Under the pieces are notes generated by a model. The model was not told the DNA's origin. It worked only from the letters and a program-made list of their open reading frames with translations, and made no database searches. A DNA stretch of 64,000 bases from Cladorhizidae sp. MBARI D1340-BT2 (taxonomy: Eukaryota; Porifera; Demospongiae; Poecilosclerida; Cladorhizidae): NCBI GenBank assembly GCA_028752905.1, contig JAQNBH010000011.1, forward strand, positions 30,688,017 to 30,752,016. The letters are read 5' to 3'. The position numbers and the translations under genes are program-made. Shown here in pieces: positions 1 through 10,530 of the stretch (positions within the stretch are counted from its first letter, which is position 1; each line of letters opens with the position of its first letter).

Positions 1-400
1 GTGAAGTGTGGAGAATCTATGAAGCTAACCTGTTTAGCATCAAGATAGAGAACACATGGAGAAACCTATCTTGTGATTCGATGTATGCAGAATATACGGA
101 TGTTTGGTATCAAGAGAGAGAACAGAGAGAGGCCTACCTTTAGAGCTATATATCAAGTCTATTCAGTGAAGTGTGGAGAATCTATGAAGCTAACATGTTT
201 AGCTCAAGATATAGAACACTGAGAGATACCTATCTTGTAAGTCCATTACAGTGAAGTGTGCAGAATATATGGATGTTTGGTATCAAGAGAGAGCACTTAG
301 AGAGTCCTATCTTAATAGCTATACATCAAGTCTATTCAGTGAAGTGTGGATAATCTACGAAGCTAACATGTTTAGCATCAAGTAAGAGTACAATTCATAA
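1..400 (+). repeat. Satellite unit M0, L1, left-truncated by window edge
   Basis: The window opens about 21 bp into the 55-bp long-form segment. The copy has ctgtttagc, gattcgatg, gatatag and cttgtaag, the same set as M9. Confidence 0.95.
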
Positions 401-483
401 CTGCCCTAATTAACAAGACCAAAGTCCCAGATTTTGTCAACTGATAGAGAAGGCCCTTATCTGCAACATGTCAACAGATTATC

Positions 484-489
484 AATAAA
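484..489 (+). promoter_or_regulatory. AATAAA hexamer, polyadenylation-signal-like
   Basis: AATAAA followed by gtagtggttttt, a GT/T-rich stretch, occurs at the same place in nearly every unit. M2 has lost it by A to T at 1339. Whether it acts on any transcript cannot be told from sequence; a chance hexamer fixed by array homogenisation is equally likely. Confidence 0.2.
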
Positions 490-650
490 TGTAGTGGTTT
501 TTCACTGGCAGGCCACCGCTTTGGCAACTGGAAAACGCCAGGAAAGATCGCAAACCTTACCACTTCAAATCACCATAACTTGCTAATACTTAGAGTACTC
601 AAAATTTTGGCACGTACAAAAGACAGATAATTAGAAGGGCTATCCGGTAA

Positions 651-658
651 TATAAAAA
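651..658 (+). promoter_or_regulatory. TATAAAAA, TATA-box-like
   Basis: TATAAAAA lies inside an A/T-rich stretch ending attatctttttt and recurs in most units, with TATAAATA in M45, M47, M50, M56-M59, M61 and M62. Satellite transcription is common in eukaryotes, but no initiator or upstream element is evident, so this is only a candidate. Confidence 0.15.
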
Positions 659-715
659 TTATCTTTTTTGGGTAAAGTATAGCAAAGTTATGAGCTTTAC
701 GGCAAAATAACAAGA

Positions 716-731
716 TTTTGGGGGGGGGAAA
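716..731 (+). repeat. T/G/A homopolymer tract (T4 G9 A3 here)
   Basis: Each unit has a run of T, then G, then A at this point. The G run varies from 4 to 9, but the sum T+G+A is 15 in A and B units and 14 in C units; this copy is 16, which accounts for its 854-bp unit length. The varying boundaries look like substitutions at the edges rather than slippage. Confidence 0.85.
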
Positions 732-762
732 TGAGAATCATATAGACCAAATTAGGGCAAAT

Positions 763-1254
763 ATCAAGATAGAGAACACATAATGAAACCTATCATTCGA
801 ATCATATCAAGTCCATTACAGTGAAATGTGCAGAATATTATGGATGTTTGATATCAACAGAGAGCACAGGGAGAGACCTATCTTAATAGAGCATCAAGAT
901 AGAGAACACATAGAGAAACCTATCTTGTGATTCTATGTATGCAGAATATACGGATGTTTGGTATCAAGAGAGAGAACAGAGAGAGGCCTACCTTTAGAGC
1001 TATATATCAAGTCTATTCAGTGAAGTGTGGAGAATCTATGAAGCTAACATGTTTAGCTCAAGATAGAGAACACTGAGAGATACCTATCTTGCAAGTCCAT
1101 TACAGTGAAGTGTGCAGAATATATGGATGTTTGGTATCAAGAGAGAGCACTTAGAGAGTCCTATCTTAATAGCTATACATCAAGTCTATTCAGTGAAGTG
1201 TGGATAATCTACGAAGCTAACATGTTTAGCATCAAGTAAGAGTACAATTCATAA
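763..1254 (+). repeat. Sub-repeat block of a short (S) unit, reference copy
   Basis: The block is made of degenerate copies starting with (at)caag at 763, 806, 853, 893, 963, 1006, 1057, 1136, 1179 and 1231. Halves of ~43 and ~50 bp pair into ~70-95 bp sub-repeats. One kind ends near gcagaatatatggatgtttg, the other near gaagctaacatgtttagc, and they alternate. Equivalent points 963 and 1136 are 173 bp apart. The last copy (1231) is cut short where the core of the next unit begins. Confidence 0.85.
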
Positions 1255-2107
1255 CTGCCCTAATTAACAAGACCAAAGTCCCAGATTTTGTCAACTGATA
1301 GAGAAGGCCCTTATCTGCACCATGTCAACAGATTATCATTAAATGTAGTGGTTTTTCACTGGCAGGCCACCGCTTTGGCAACTGGAAAACGCCAGGAAAG
1401 ATCGCAAACCTTACCACTTCAAATCACCATAACTTGCTAATACTTAGAGTACACAAAATTTTGGCACGTACAAAAGACAGATAATTAGAAGGGCTATCCG
1501 GTAATATAAAAATTATCTTTTTTGGGTAAAGTATAGCAAAGTTATGAGCTTTACGGCAAAATAACAAGATTTTTGGGGGGGAAATGAGAATCATATAGAC
1601 CAAATTAGGGCAAATATCAAGATAGAGAACACATAATGAAACCTATCATTCGAATCATATCAAGTCCATTACAGTGAAATGTGCAGAATATTATGGATGT
1701 TTGATATCAACAGAGAGCACAGGGAGAGACCTATCTTAATAGAGCATCAAGATAGAGAACACATAGAGAAACCTATCTTGTGATTCTATGTATGCAGAAT
1801 ATACGGATGTTTGGTATCAAGAGAGAGAACAGAGAGAGGCCTACCTTTAGAGCTATATATCAAGTCTATTCAGTGAAGTGTGGAGAATCTATGAAGCTAA
1901 CATGTTTAGCTCAAGATAGAGAACACTGAGAGATACCTATCTTGCAAGTCCATTACAGTGAAGTGTGCAGAATATATGGATGTTTGGTATCAAGAGAGAG
2001 CACTTAGAGAGTCCTATCTTAATAGCTATACATCAAGTCTATTCAGTGAAGTGTGGATAATCTACGAAGCTAACATGTTTAGCATCAAGTAAGAGTACAA
2101 TTCATAA
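1255..2107 (+). repeat. Satellite unit M2, A-S, 853 bp
   Basis: Carries the B-like ctgcaccatg. Private changes: A to T at 1339 removes AATAAA, and T to A at 1453 removes the otherwise near-universal AGTACT. Confidence 0.96.
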
Positions 2108-2472
2108 CTGCCCTAATTAACAAGACCAAAGTCCCAGATTTTGTCAACTGATAGAGAAGGCCCTTATCTGCAACATGTCAACAGATTATCAATAAATGTA
2201 GTGGTTTTTCACTGGCAGGCCACCGCTTTGGCAACTGGAAAACGCCAGGAAAGATCGCAAACCTTACCACTTGAAATCACCATAACTTGCTAATACTTAG
2301 AGTACTCAAAATTTTGGCACGTACAAAAGACAGATAATTAGAAGGGCTATCCGGTGATATAAAAATTATCTTTTTTGGGTAAAGTGTAGAAAAGTTATGA
2401 GCTTTACGGCAAAATAACAAGATTTTTGGGGGGGAAATGAGAAACATAATTATAGACCAAATTAGGGCAAAT

Positions 2473-3019
2473 ATCAAGATAGAGAACACATAATGAAACC
2501 TATCATTCGAATCATATCAAGTCCATTACAGTGAAGTGTGCAGAATATTATGGATGTTTGATATCAACAGAGAGCACAGGGAAAGACCTATCTTAATAGC
2601 TATATATCAAGTTTATACAGTGAAGTGTGGAGAATCTATGAAGCTAACCTGTATAGCATCAAGATAGAGAACACATGGAGAAACCTATCTTGTGATTCTA
2701 TGTATGCAGAATATACGGATGTTTGGTATCAAGAGAGAGAACAGAGAGAGGCCTACCTTTAGAGCTATATATCAAGTCTATTCAGTGAAGTGTGGAGAAT
2801 CTATGAAGCTAACATGTTTAGCTCAAGATATAGAACACTGAGAGATACCTATCTTGCAAGTCCATTACAGTGAAGTGTGCAGAATATATGGATGTTTGGT
2901 ATCAAGAGAGAGCACTTAGAGAGTCCTATCTTAATAGCTATACATCAAGTCTATTCAGTGAAGTGTGGATAATCTACGAAGCTAACATGTTTAGCATCAA
3001 GTAAGAGTACAATTCATAA
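2473..3019 (+). repeat. Sub-repeat block of a long (L) unit, reference copy
   Basis: Same organisation as the short block but with a complete second sub-repeat, because the 55-bp segment at 2600-2654 is present. Equivalent starts at 2563 and 2728 are 165 bp apart. The long form is the more regular, so the short form most simply arose from it by deletion. Confidence 0.8.
2600..2654 (+). repeat. 55-bp segment that distinguishes L from S units
   Basis: The segment starts ctatatatcaag and ends aacctgtat. It is flanked by tag on the left (cttaatag) and by an internal copy at the right edge (tatag), so loss through 3-bp TAG microhomology gives exactly the S junction cttaatagagcatc. It is present in 36 full units and absent from 35. 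It is itself the second half of a sub-repeat and matches the sequence after tatatatcaagtctattc further right in every unit. Confidence 0.85.
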
Positions 3020-3872
3020 CTGCCCTAATTAACAAGACCAAAGTCCCAGATTTTGTCAACTGATAGAGAAGGCCCTTATCTGCACCATGTCAACAGATTA
3101 TCAATAAATGTAGTGGTTTTTCACTGGCAGGCCACCGCTTTGGCAACTGGAAAACGCCAGGAAAGATCGCAAACCTTACCACTTCAAATCACCATAACTT
3201 GCTAATACTTAGAGTACTCAAAATTTTGGCACGTACAAAAGACAGATAATTAGAAGGGCTATCCGGTAATATAAAAATTATCTTTTTTGGGTGAAGTATA
3301 GCAAAGTTATGAGCTTTACGGCAAAATAACAAGATTTTGGGGGGGGAAATGAGAATCATATAGACCAAATTAGGGCAAATATCAAGATAGAGAACACATA
3401 ATGAAACCTATCATTAGAATCATATCAAGTCCATTACAGTGAAATGTGCAGAATATTATGGATGTTTGATATCAACAGAGAGCACAGGGAGAGACCTATC
3501 TTAATAGAGCATCAAGATAGAGAACACATAGAGAAACCTATCTTGTGATTCTATGTATGCAGAATATACGGATGTTTGGTATCAAGAGAGAGAACAGAGA
3601 GAGGCCTACCTTTAGAGCTATATATCAAGTCTATTCAGTGAAGTGTGGAGAATCTATGAAGCTAACATGTTTAGCTCAAGATAGAGAACACTGAGAGATA
3701 CCTATCTTGCAAGTCCATTACAGTGAAGTGTGCAGAATATATGGATGTTTGGTATCAAGAGAGAGCACTTAGAGAGTCCTATCTTAATAGCTATACATCA
3801 AGTCTATTCAGTGAAGTGTGGATAATCTACGAAGCTAACATGTTTAGCATCAAGTAAGAGTACAATTCATAA
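3020..3872 (+). repeat. Satellite unit M4, A-S, 853 bp
   Basis: Has ctgcaccatg, gggtgaagtatag and cattagaatc (C to A at 3416 destroys the attcgaat palindrome). Shares the last two with M5. Confidence 0.96.
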
Positions 3873-4725
3873 CTGCCCTAATTAACAAGACCAAAGTCCC
3901 AGATTTTGTCAACTGATAGAGAAGGCCCTTATCTGCAACATGTCAACAGATTATCAATAAATGTAGTGGTTTTTCACTGGCAGGCCACCGCTTTGGCAAC
4001 TGGAAAACGCCAGGAAAGATCGCAAACCTTACCACTTCAAATCACCATAACTTGCTAATACTTAGAGTACTCAAAATTTTGGCACGTACAAAAGACAGAT
4101 AATTAGAAGGGCTATCCGGTAATATAAAAATTATCTTTTTTGGGTGAAGTATAGCAAAGTTATGAGCTTTACGGCAAAATAACAAGATTTTGGGGGGGGA
4201 AATGAGAATCATATAGACCAAATTAGGGCAAATATCAAGATAGAGAACACATAATGAAACCTATCATTAGAATCATATCAAGTCCATTACAGTGAAATGT
4301 GCAGAATATTATGGATGTTTGATATCAACAGAGAGCACAGGGAGAGACCTATCTTAATAGAGCATCAAGATAGAGAACACATAGAGAAACCTATCTTGTG
4401 ATTCTATGTATGCAGAATATACGGATGTTTGGTATCAAGAGAGAGAACAGAGAGAGGCCTACCTTTAGAGCTATATATCAAGTCTATTCAGTGAAGTGTG
4501 GAGAATCTATGAAGCTAACATGTTTAGCTCAAGATAGAGAACACTGAGAGATACCTATCTTGCAAGTCCATTACAGTGAAGTGTGCAGAATATATGGATG
4601 TTTGGTATCAAGAGAGAGCACTTAGAGAGTCCTATCTTAATAGCTATACATCAAGTCTATTCAGTGAAGTGTGGATAATCTACGAAGCTAACATGTTTAG
4701 CATCAAGTAAGAGTACAATTCATAA
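3873..4725 (+). repeat. Satellite unit M5, A-S, 853 bp
   Basis: Near copy of M4 with gggtgaagtatag and cattagaatc, but ctgcaacatg. Adjacent pair suggests a recent single-unit duplication. Confidence 0.96.
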
Positions 4726-5578
4726 CTGCCCTAATTAACAAGACCAAAGTCCCAGATTTTGTCAACTGATAGAGAAGGCCCTTATCTGCAACATGTCAAC
4801 AGATTATCAATAAATGTAGTGGTTTTTCACTGGCAGGCCACCGCTTTGGCAACTGGAAAACGCCAGGAAAGATCGCAAACCTTACCACTTGAAATCACCA
4901 TAACTTGCTAATACTTAGAGTACTCAAAATTTTGGCACGTACAAAAGACAGATAATTAGAAGGGCTATCCGGTGATATAAAAATTATCTTTTTTGGGTAA
5001 AGTATAGCAAAGTTATGAGCTTTACGGCAAAATAACAAGATTTTTGGGGGGGAAATGAGAAACATATAGACCAAATTAGGGCAAATATCAAGATAGAGAA
5101 CACATAATGAAACCTATCATTCGAATCATATCAAGTCCATTACAGTGAAATGTGCAGAATATTATGGATGTTTGATATCAACAGAGAGCACAGGGAGAGA
5201 CCTATCTTAATAGAGCATCAAGATAGAGAACACATAGAGAAACCTATCTTGTGATTCTATGTATGCAGAATATACGGATGTTTGGTATCAAGAGAGAGAA
5301 CAGAGAGAGGCCTACCTTTAGAGCTATATATCAAGTCTATTCAGTGAAGTGTGGAGAATCTATGAAGCTAACATGTTTAGCTCAAGATAGAGAACACTGA
5401 GAGATACCTATCTTGCAAGTCCATTACAGTGAAGTGTGCAGAATATATGGATGTTTGGTATCAAGAGAGAGCACTTAGAGAGTCCTATCTTAATAGCTAT
5501 ACATCAAGTCTATTCAGTGAAGTGTGGATAATCTACGAAGCTAACATGTTTAGCATCAAGTAAGAGTACAATTCATAA
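4726..5578 (+). repeat. Satellite unit M6, A/B chimera with S, 853 bp
   Basis: Left core is B-like (cttgaaat, ccggtgat), then switches to A (agtatagcaaag, catatag). The switch lies in the ~25 bp between these sites. Confidence 0.95.
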
Positions 5579-6490
5579 CTGCCCTAATTAACAAGACCAA
5601 AGTCCCAGATTTTGTCAACTGATAGAGAAGGCCCTTATCTGCACCATGTCAACAGATTATCAATAAATGTAGTGGTTTTTCACTGGCAGGCCACCGCTTT
5701 GGCAACTGGAAAACGCCAGGAAAGATCGCAAACCTTACCACTTGAAATCACCATAACTTGCTAATACTTAGAGTACTCAAAATTTTGGCACGTACAAAAG
5801 ACAGATAATTAGAAGGGCTATCCGGTGATATAAAAATTATCTTTTTTGGGTAAAGTGTAGAAAAGTTATGAGCTTTACGGCAAAATAACAAGATTTTTGG
5901 GGGGGAAATGAGAAACATAATTATAGACCAAATTAGGGCAAATATCAAGATAGAGAACACATAATGAAACCTATCATTCGAATCATATCAAGTCCATTAC
6001 AGTGAAGTGTGCAGAATATTATGGATGTTTGATATCAACAGAGAGCACAGGGAAAGACCTATCTTAATAGCTATATATCAAGTTTATACAGTGAAGTGTG
6101 GAGAATCTATGAAGCTAACCTGTATAGCATCAAGATAGAGAACACATGGAGAAACCTATCCTGTGATTCTATGTATGCAGAATATACGGATGTTTGGTAT
6201 CAAGAGAGAGAACAGAGAGAGGCCTACCTTTAGAGCTATATATCAAGTCTATTCAGTGAAGTTTGGAGAATCTATGAAGCTAACATGTTTAGCTCAAGAT
6301 ATAGAACACTGAGAGATACCTATCTTGCAAGTCCATTACAGTGAAGTGTGCAGAATATATGGATGTTTGGTATCAAGAGAGAGCACTTAGAGAGTCCTAT
6401 CTTAATAGCTATACATCAAGTCTATTCAGTGAAGTGTGGATAATCTACGAAGCTAACATGTTTAGCATCAAGTAAGAGTACAATTCATAA
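5579..6490 (+). repeat. Satellite unit M7, B-L2, 912 bp
   Basis: Sister of M3. Private changes: cctatcctgtg and gaagtttggag in the sub-repeat block. Confidence 0.96.
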
Positions 6491-7059
6491 CTGCCCTAAT
6501 TAACAAGACCAAAGTCCCAGATTTTGTCAACTGATAGAGAAGGCCCTTATCTGCAACATGTCAACAGATTATCAATAAATGTAGTGGTTTTTCACTGGCA
6601 GGCCACCGCTTTGGCAACTGGAAAACGCCAGGAAAGATCGCAAACCTTACCACTTCAAATCACCATAACTTGCTAATACTTAGAGTACTCAAAATTTTGG
6701 CACATACAAAAGACAGATAATTAGAAGGGCTATCCGGTAATATAAAAATTATCTTTTTTGGGTAAAGTATAGCAAAGTTATGAGCTTTACGGCAAAATAA
6801 CAAGATTTTGGGGGGGGAAATGAGAAACATATAGACCAAATTAGGGCAAATATCAAGATAGAGAACACATAATGAAACCTATCATTCGAATCATATCAAG
6901 TCCATTACAGTGAAATGTGCAGAATATATGGATGTTTGGTATCAAGAGAGAGCACTTAGAGAGTCCTATCTTAATAGCTATACATCAAGTCTATTCAGTG
7001 AAGTGTGGATAATCTACGAAGCTAACATGTTTAGCATCAAGTAAGAGTACAATTCATAA
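6491..7059 (+). repeat. Satellite unit M8, internally deleted, 569 bp
   Basis: A-class core joined directly to the fifth sub-repeat. The left diagnostic base (gtgaaatgtg, A at 6915) belongs to the first sub-repeat and the right one (agaatatatgg, A at 6928) to the fifth, so the joint is within the 12 bases 6916-6927. 284 bp are missing relative to an S unit. It also has cacatac (6704). Confidence 0.95.
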
Positions 7060-7967
7060 CTGCCCTAATTAACAAGACCAAAGTCCCAGATTTTGTCAAC
7101 TGATAGAGAAGGCCCTTATCTGCAACATGTCAACAGATTATCAATAAATGTAGTGGTTTTTCACTGGCAGGCCACCGCTTTGGCAACTGGAAAACGCCAG
7201 GAAAGATCGCAAACCTTACCACTTCAAATCACCATAACTTGCTAATACTTAGAGTACTCAAAATTTTGGCACGTACAAAAGACAGATAATTAGAAGGGCT
7301 ATGCGGTAATATAAAAAGTATCTTTTTTGGGTAAAGTATAGCAAAGTTATGAGCTTTACGGCAAAATAACAAGATTTTTGGGGGGAAAATGAGAAACATA
7401 TAGACCAAATTAGGGCAAATATCAAGATAGAGAACACATAATGAAACCTATCATTCGAATCATATCAAGTCCATTACAGTGAAATGTGCAGAATATTATG
7501 GATGTTTGATATCAACAGAGAGCACAGGGAGAGACCTATCTTAATAGCTATATATCAAGTTTATACAGTGAAGTGTGGAGAATCTATGAAGCTAACCTGT
7601 TTAGCATCAAGATAGAGAACACATGGAGAAACCTATCTTGTGATTCGATGTATGCAGAATATACGGATGTTTGGTATCAAGAGAGAGAACAGAGAGAGGC
7701 CTACCTTTAGAGCTATATATCAAGTCTATTCAGTGAAGTGTGGAGAATCTATGAAGCTAACATGTTTAGCTCAAGATATAGAACACTGAGAGATACCTAT
7801 CTTGTAAGTCCATTACAGTGAAGTGTGCAGAATATATGGATGTTTGGTATCAAGAGAGAGCACTTAGAGAGTCCTATCTTAATAGCTATACATCAAGTCT
7901 ATTCAGTGAAGTGTGGATAATCTACGAAGCTAACATGTTTAGCATCAAGTAAGAGTACAATTCATAA
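7060..7967 (+). repeat. Satellite unit M9, A-L1, 908 bp
   Basis: The only class A core with a long junction. Private changes ctatgcgg (7303) and aaaaagta (7318); carries gatatag and cttgtaag. Confidence 0.95.
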
Positions 7968-8820
7968 CTGCCCTAATTAACAAGACCAAAGTCCCAGATT
8001 TTGTCAACTGATAGAGAAGGCCCTTATCTTCAACATGTCAACAGATTATCAATAAATGTAGTGGTTTTTCACTGGCAGGCCACCGCTTTGGCAACTGGAA
8101 AACGCCAGGAAAGATCGCAAACCTTACCACTTCAAATCACCATAACTTGCTAATACTTAGAGTACTCAAAATTTTGGCACGTACAAAAGACAGATAATTA
8201 GAAGGGCTATCCGATGATATAAAAATTATCTTTTTTGAGTAAAGTATAGCAGAGTTATGAGCTTTACGGCAAAATAACAAGATTTTGGGGGGGAAAATGA
8301 GAAACATATAGACCAAATTAGGGCAAATATCAAGATAGAGAACACATAATGAAACCTATCATTCGAATCATATCAAGTCCATTACAGTGAAATGTGCAGA
8401 ATATTATGGATGTTTGATATCAACAGAGAGCACAGGGAGAGACCTATCTTAATAGAGCATCAAGATAGAGAACACATAGAGAAACCTATCTTGTGATTCT
8501 ATGTATGCAGAATATACGGATGTTTGGTATCAAGAGAGAGAACAGAGAGAGGCCTACCTTTAGAGCTATATATCAAGTCTATTCAGTGAAGTGTGGAGAA
8601 TCTATGAAGCTAACATGTTTAGCTCAAGATATAGAACACTGAGAGATACCTATCTTGTAAGTCCATTACAGTGAAGTGTGCAGAATATATGGATGTTTGG
8701 TATCAAGAGAGAGCACTTAGAGAGTCCTATCTTAATAGCTATACATCAAGTCTATTCAGTGAAGTGTGGATAATCTACGAAGCTAACATGTTTAGCATCA
8801 AGTAAGAGTACAATTCATAA
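7968..8820 (+). repeat. Satellite unit M10, A-S, 853 bp
   Basis: Private changes ttatcttcaac (8030), ttttttgagt (8238) and agcagag (8252). Has ccgatgat in an A core. Confidence 0.95.
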
Positions 8821-9673
8821 CTGCCCTAATTAACAAGACCAAAGTCCCAGATTTTGTCAACTGATAGAGAAGGCCCTTATCTGCAACATGTCAACAGATT
8901 ATCAATAAATGTAGTGGTTTTTCACTGGCAGGCCACCGCTTTGGCAACTGGAAAACGCCAGGAAAGATCGCAAACCTTACCACTTCAAATCACCATAACT
9001 TGCTAATACTTAGAGTACTCAAAATTTTGGCACGTACAAAAGACAGATAATTAGAAGGGCTATCCGGTAATATAAAAATTATCTTTTTTGGGTAAAGTAT
9101 AGCAAAGTTATGAGCTTTACGGCAAAATAACAAGATTTTGGGGGGGGAAATGAGAAACATATAGACCAAATTAGGGCAAATATCAAGATAGAGAACACAT
9201 AATGAAACCTATCATTCGAATCATATCAAGTCCATTACAGTGAAATGTGCAGAATATTATGGATGTTTGATATCAACAGAGAGCACAGGGAGAGACCTAT
9301 CTTAATAGAGCATCAAGATAGAGAACACATAGAGAAACCTATCTTGTGATTCTATGTATGCAGAATATACGGATGTTTGGTATCAAGAGAGAGAACAGAG
9401 AGAGGCCTACCTTTAGAGCTATATATCAAGTCTATTCAGTGAAGTGTGGAGAATCTATGAAGCTAACATGTTTAGCTCAAGATAGAGAACACTGAGAGAT
9501 ACCTATCTTGCAAGTCCATTACAGTGAAGTGTGCAGAATATATGGATGTTTGGTATCAAGAGAGAGCACTTAGAGAGTCCTATCTTAATAGCTATACATC
9601 AAGTCTATTCAGTGAAGTGTGGATAATCTACGAAGCTAACATGTTTAGCATCAAGTAAGAGTACAATTCATAA
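8821..9673 (+). repeat. Satellite unit M11, A-S, 853 bp
   Basis: Standard A with ccggtaat and G8; first half of the 1710-bp dimer. Confidence 0.96.
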
Positions 9674-10530
9674 CTGCCCTAATTAACAAGACCAAAGTCC
9701 CAGATTTTGTCAACTGATAGAGAAGGCCCTTATCTGCACCATGTCAACAGATTATCAATAAATGTAGTGGTTTTTCACTGGCAGGCCACCGCTTTGGCAA
9801 CTGGAAAATGCCAGGAAAGATCGCAAACCTTACCACTTGAAATCACCATAACTTGCTAATACTTAGAGTACTCAAAATTTTGGCACGTACAAAAGACAGA
9901 TAATTAGAAGGGCTATCCGGTGATATAAAAATTATATTTTTTGGGTAAAGTGTAGAAAAGTTATGAGCTTTACGGCAAAATAACAAGATTTTTGGGGGGG
10001 AAATGAGAAACATAATTATAGACCAAATTAGGGCAAATATCAAGATAGAGAACACATAATGAAACCTATCATTCGAATCATATCAAGTCCATTACAGTGA
10101 AATGTGCAGAATATTATGGATGTTTGATATCAACAGAGAGCACAGGGAGAGACCTATCTTAATAGAGCATCAAGATAGAGAACACATAGAGAAACCTATC
10201 TTGTGATTCTATGTATGCAGAATATACGGATGTTTGGTATCAAGAGAGAGAACAGAGAGAGGCCTACCTTTAGAGCTATATATCAAGTCTATTCAGTGAA
10301 GTGTGGAGAATCTATGAAGCTAACATGTTTAGCTCAAGATATAGAACACTGAGAGATACCTATCTTGTAAGTCCATTACAGTGAAGTGTGCAGAATATAT
10401 GGATGTTTGGTATCAAGAGAGAGCACTTAGAGAGTCCTATCTTAATAGCTATACATCAAGTCTATTCAGTGAAGTGTGGATAATCTACGAAGCTAACATG
10501 TTTAGCATCAAGTAAGAGTACAATTCATAA
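9674..10530 (+). repeat. Satellite unit M12, B-S, 857 bp
   Basis: B core with short junction; rare aaaatgcc and attatatttttt; gatatag and cttgtaag in the block. Confidence 0.96.

Larger units (their letters stand above)
401..762 (+). repeat. Non-repetitive core of the unit (reference copy, M1)
   Basis: This ~362-bp part of the unit shows no internal repetition and is present in every unit. It contains most class-defining sites and six of the nine CpGs of the unit. I see no open frame of convincing length, no tRNA, 5S or other RNA gene motif, and no recognised transposon protein. Its origin is unknown; descent from a non-coding part of an older element is possible but unproven. Confidence 0.85.
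401..1254 (+). repeat. Satellite unit M1, A-S, 854 bp
   Basis: First full unit and reference for the landmarks above. It has ccggtaat, gaatcatatag instead of gaaacatatag, and the longest G run in the window (G9). Confidence 0.96.
2108..3019 (+). repeat. Satellite unit M3, B-L2, 912 bp
   Basis: B core with cataattatag but ctgcaacatg, then gtgaagtgtgcag, gggaaag, ctgtatagc and gatatag. Closely related to M7. Confidence 0.96.
401..6490 (+). repeat. Loose higher-order repeat, ~3471-bp spacing of B-L2 units
   Basis: M3 (2108) and M7 (5579) are the only units combining a B core with an L2 junction and gatatag; they lie 3471 bp apart. M4 and M5 share gggtgaag and cattagaatc, and M1 and M5 share gaatcatatag. 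M2 and M6 differ in core class, so the four-unit period is only partly preserved. Confidence 0.5.

Noticed and set aside
516..546. Hairpin CTGGC...GCCAG in the core as a regulatory RNA stem
   Set aside because: Only five paired bases around a loop of about 30 bases, with no compensatory changes between units.
820..860. CENP-B box
   Set aside because: cattcgaatc contains TTCG, but the required CGGG at the correct distance is absent, and no other site in the unit fits.
763..1254. CRISPR-like array of short repeats
   Set aside because: The repeats are degenerate, have no unique spacers, and the whole block recurs in every unit. No cas genes are present.
401..1254. 5S rRNA, tRNA or rDNA spacer tandem unit
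   Set aside because: No 5S internal control region, tRNA arm motifs or rRNA-like stretch is visible on either strand of the unit.
2277..2489. 70-residue minus-strand open frame, also at 5748, 9843, 11553, 12410, 14175, 15032, 20324, 26523, 44251, 56689, 58454 and, one residue shorter, at 15892
   Set aside because: It begins with GTG, not ATG, and exists only in B units because their 4-bp cataattatag insertion sets the frame. M54 has a stop in it (46997). It spans core and sub-repeat and resembles no known protein.
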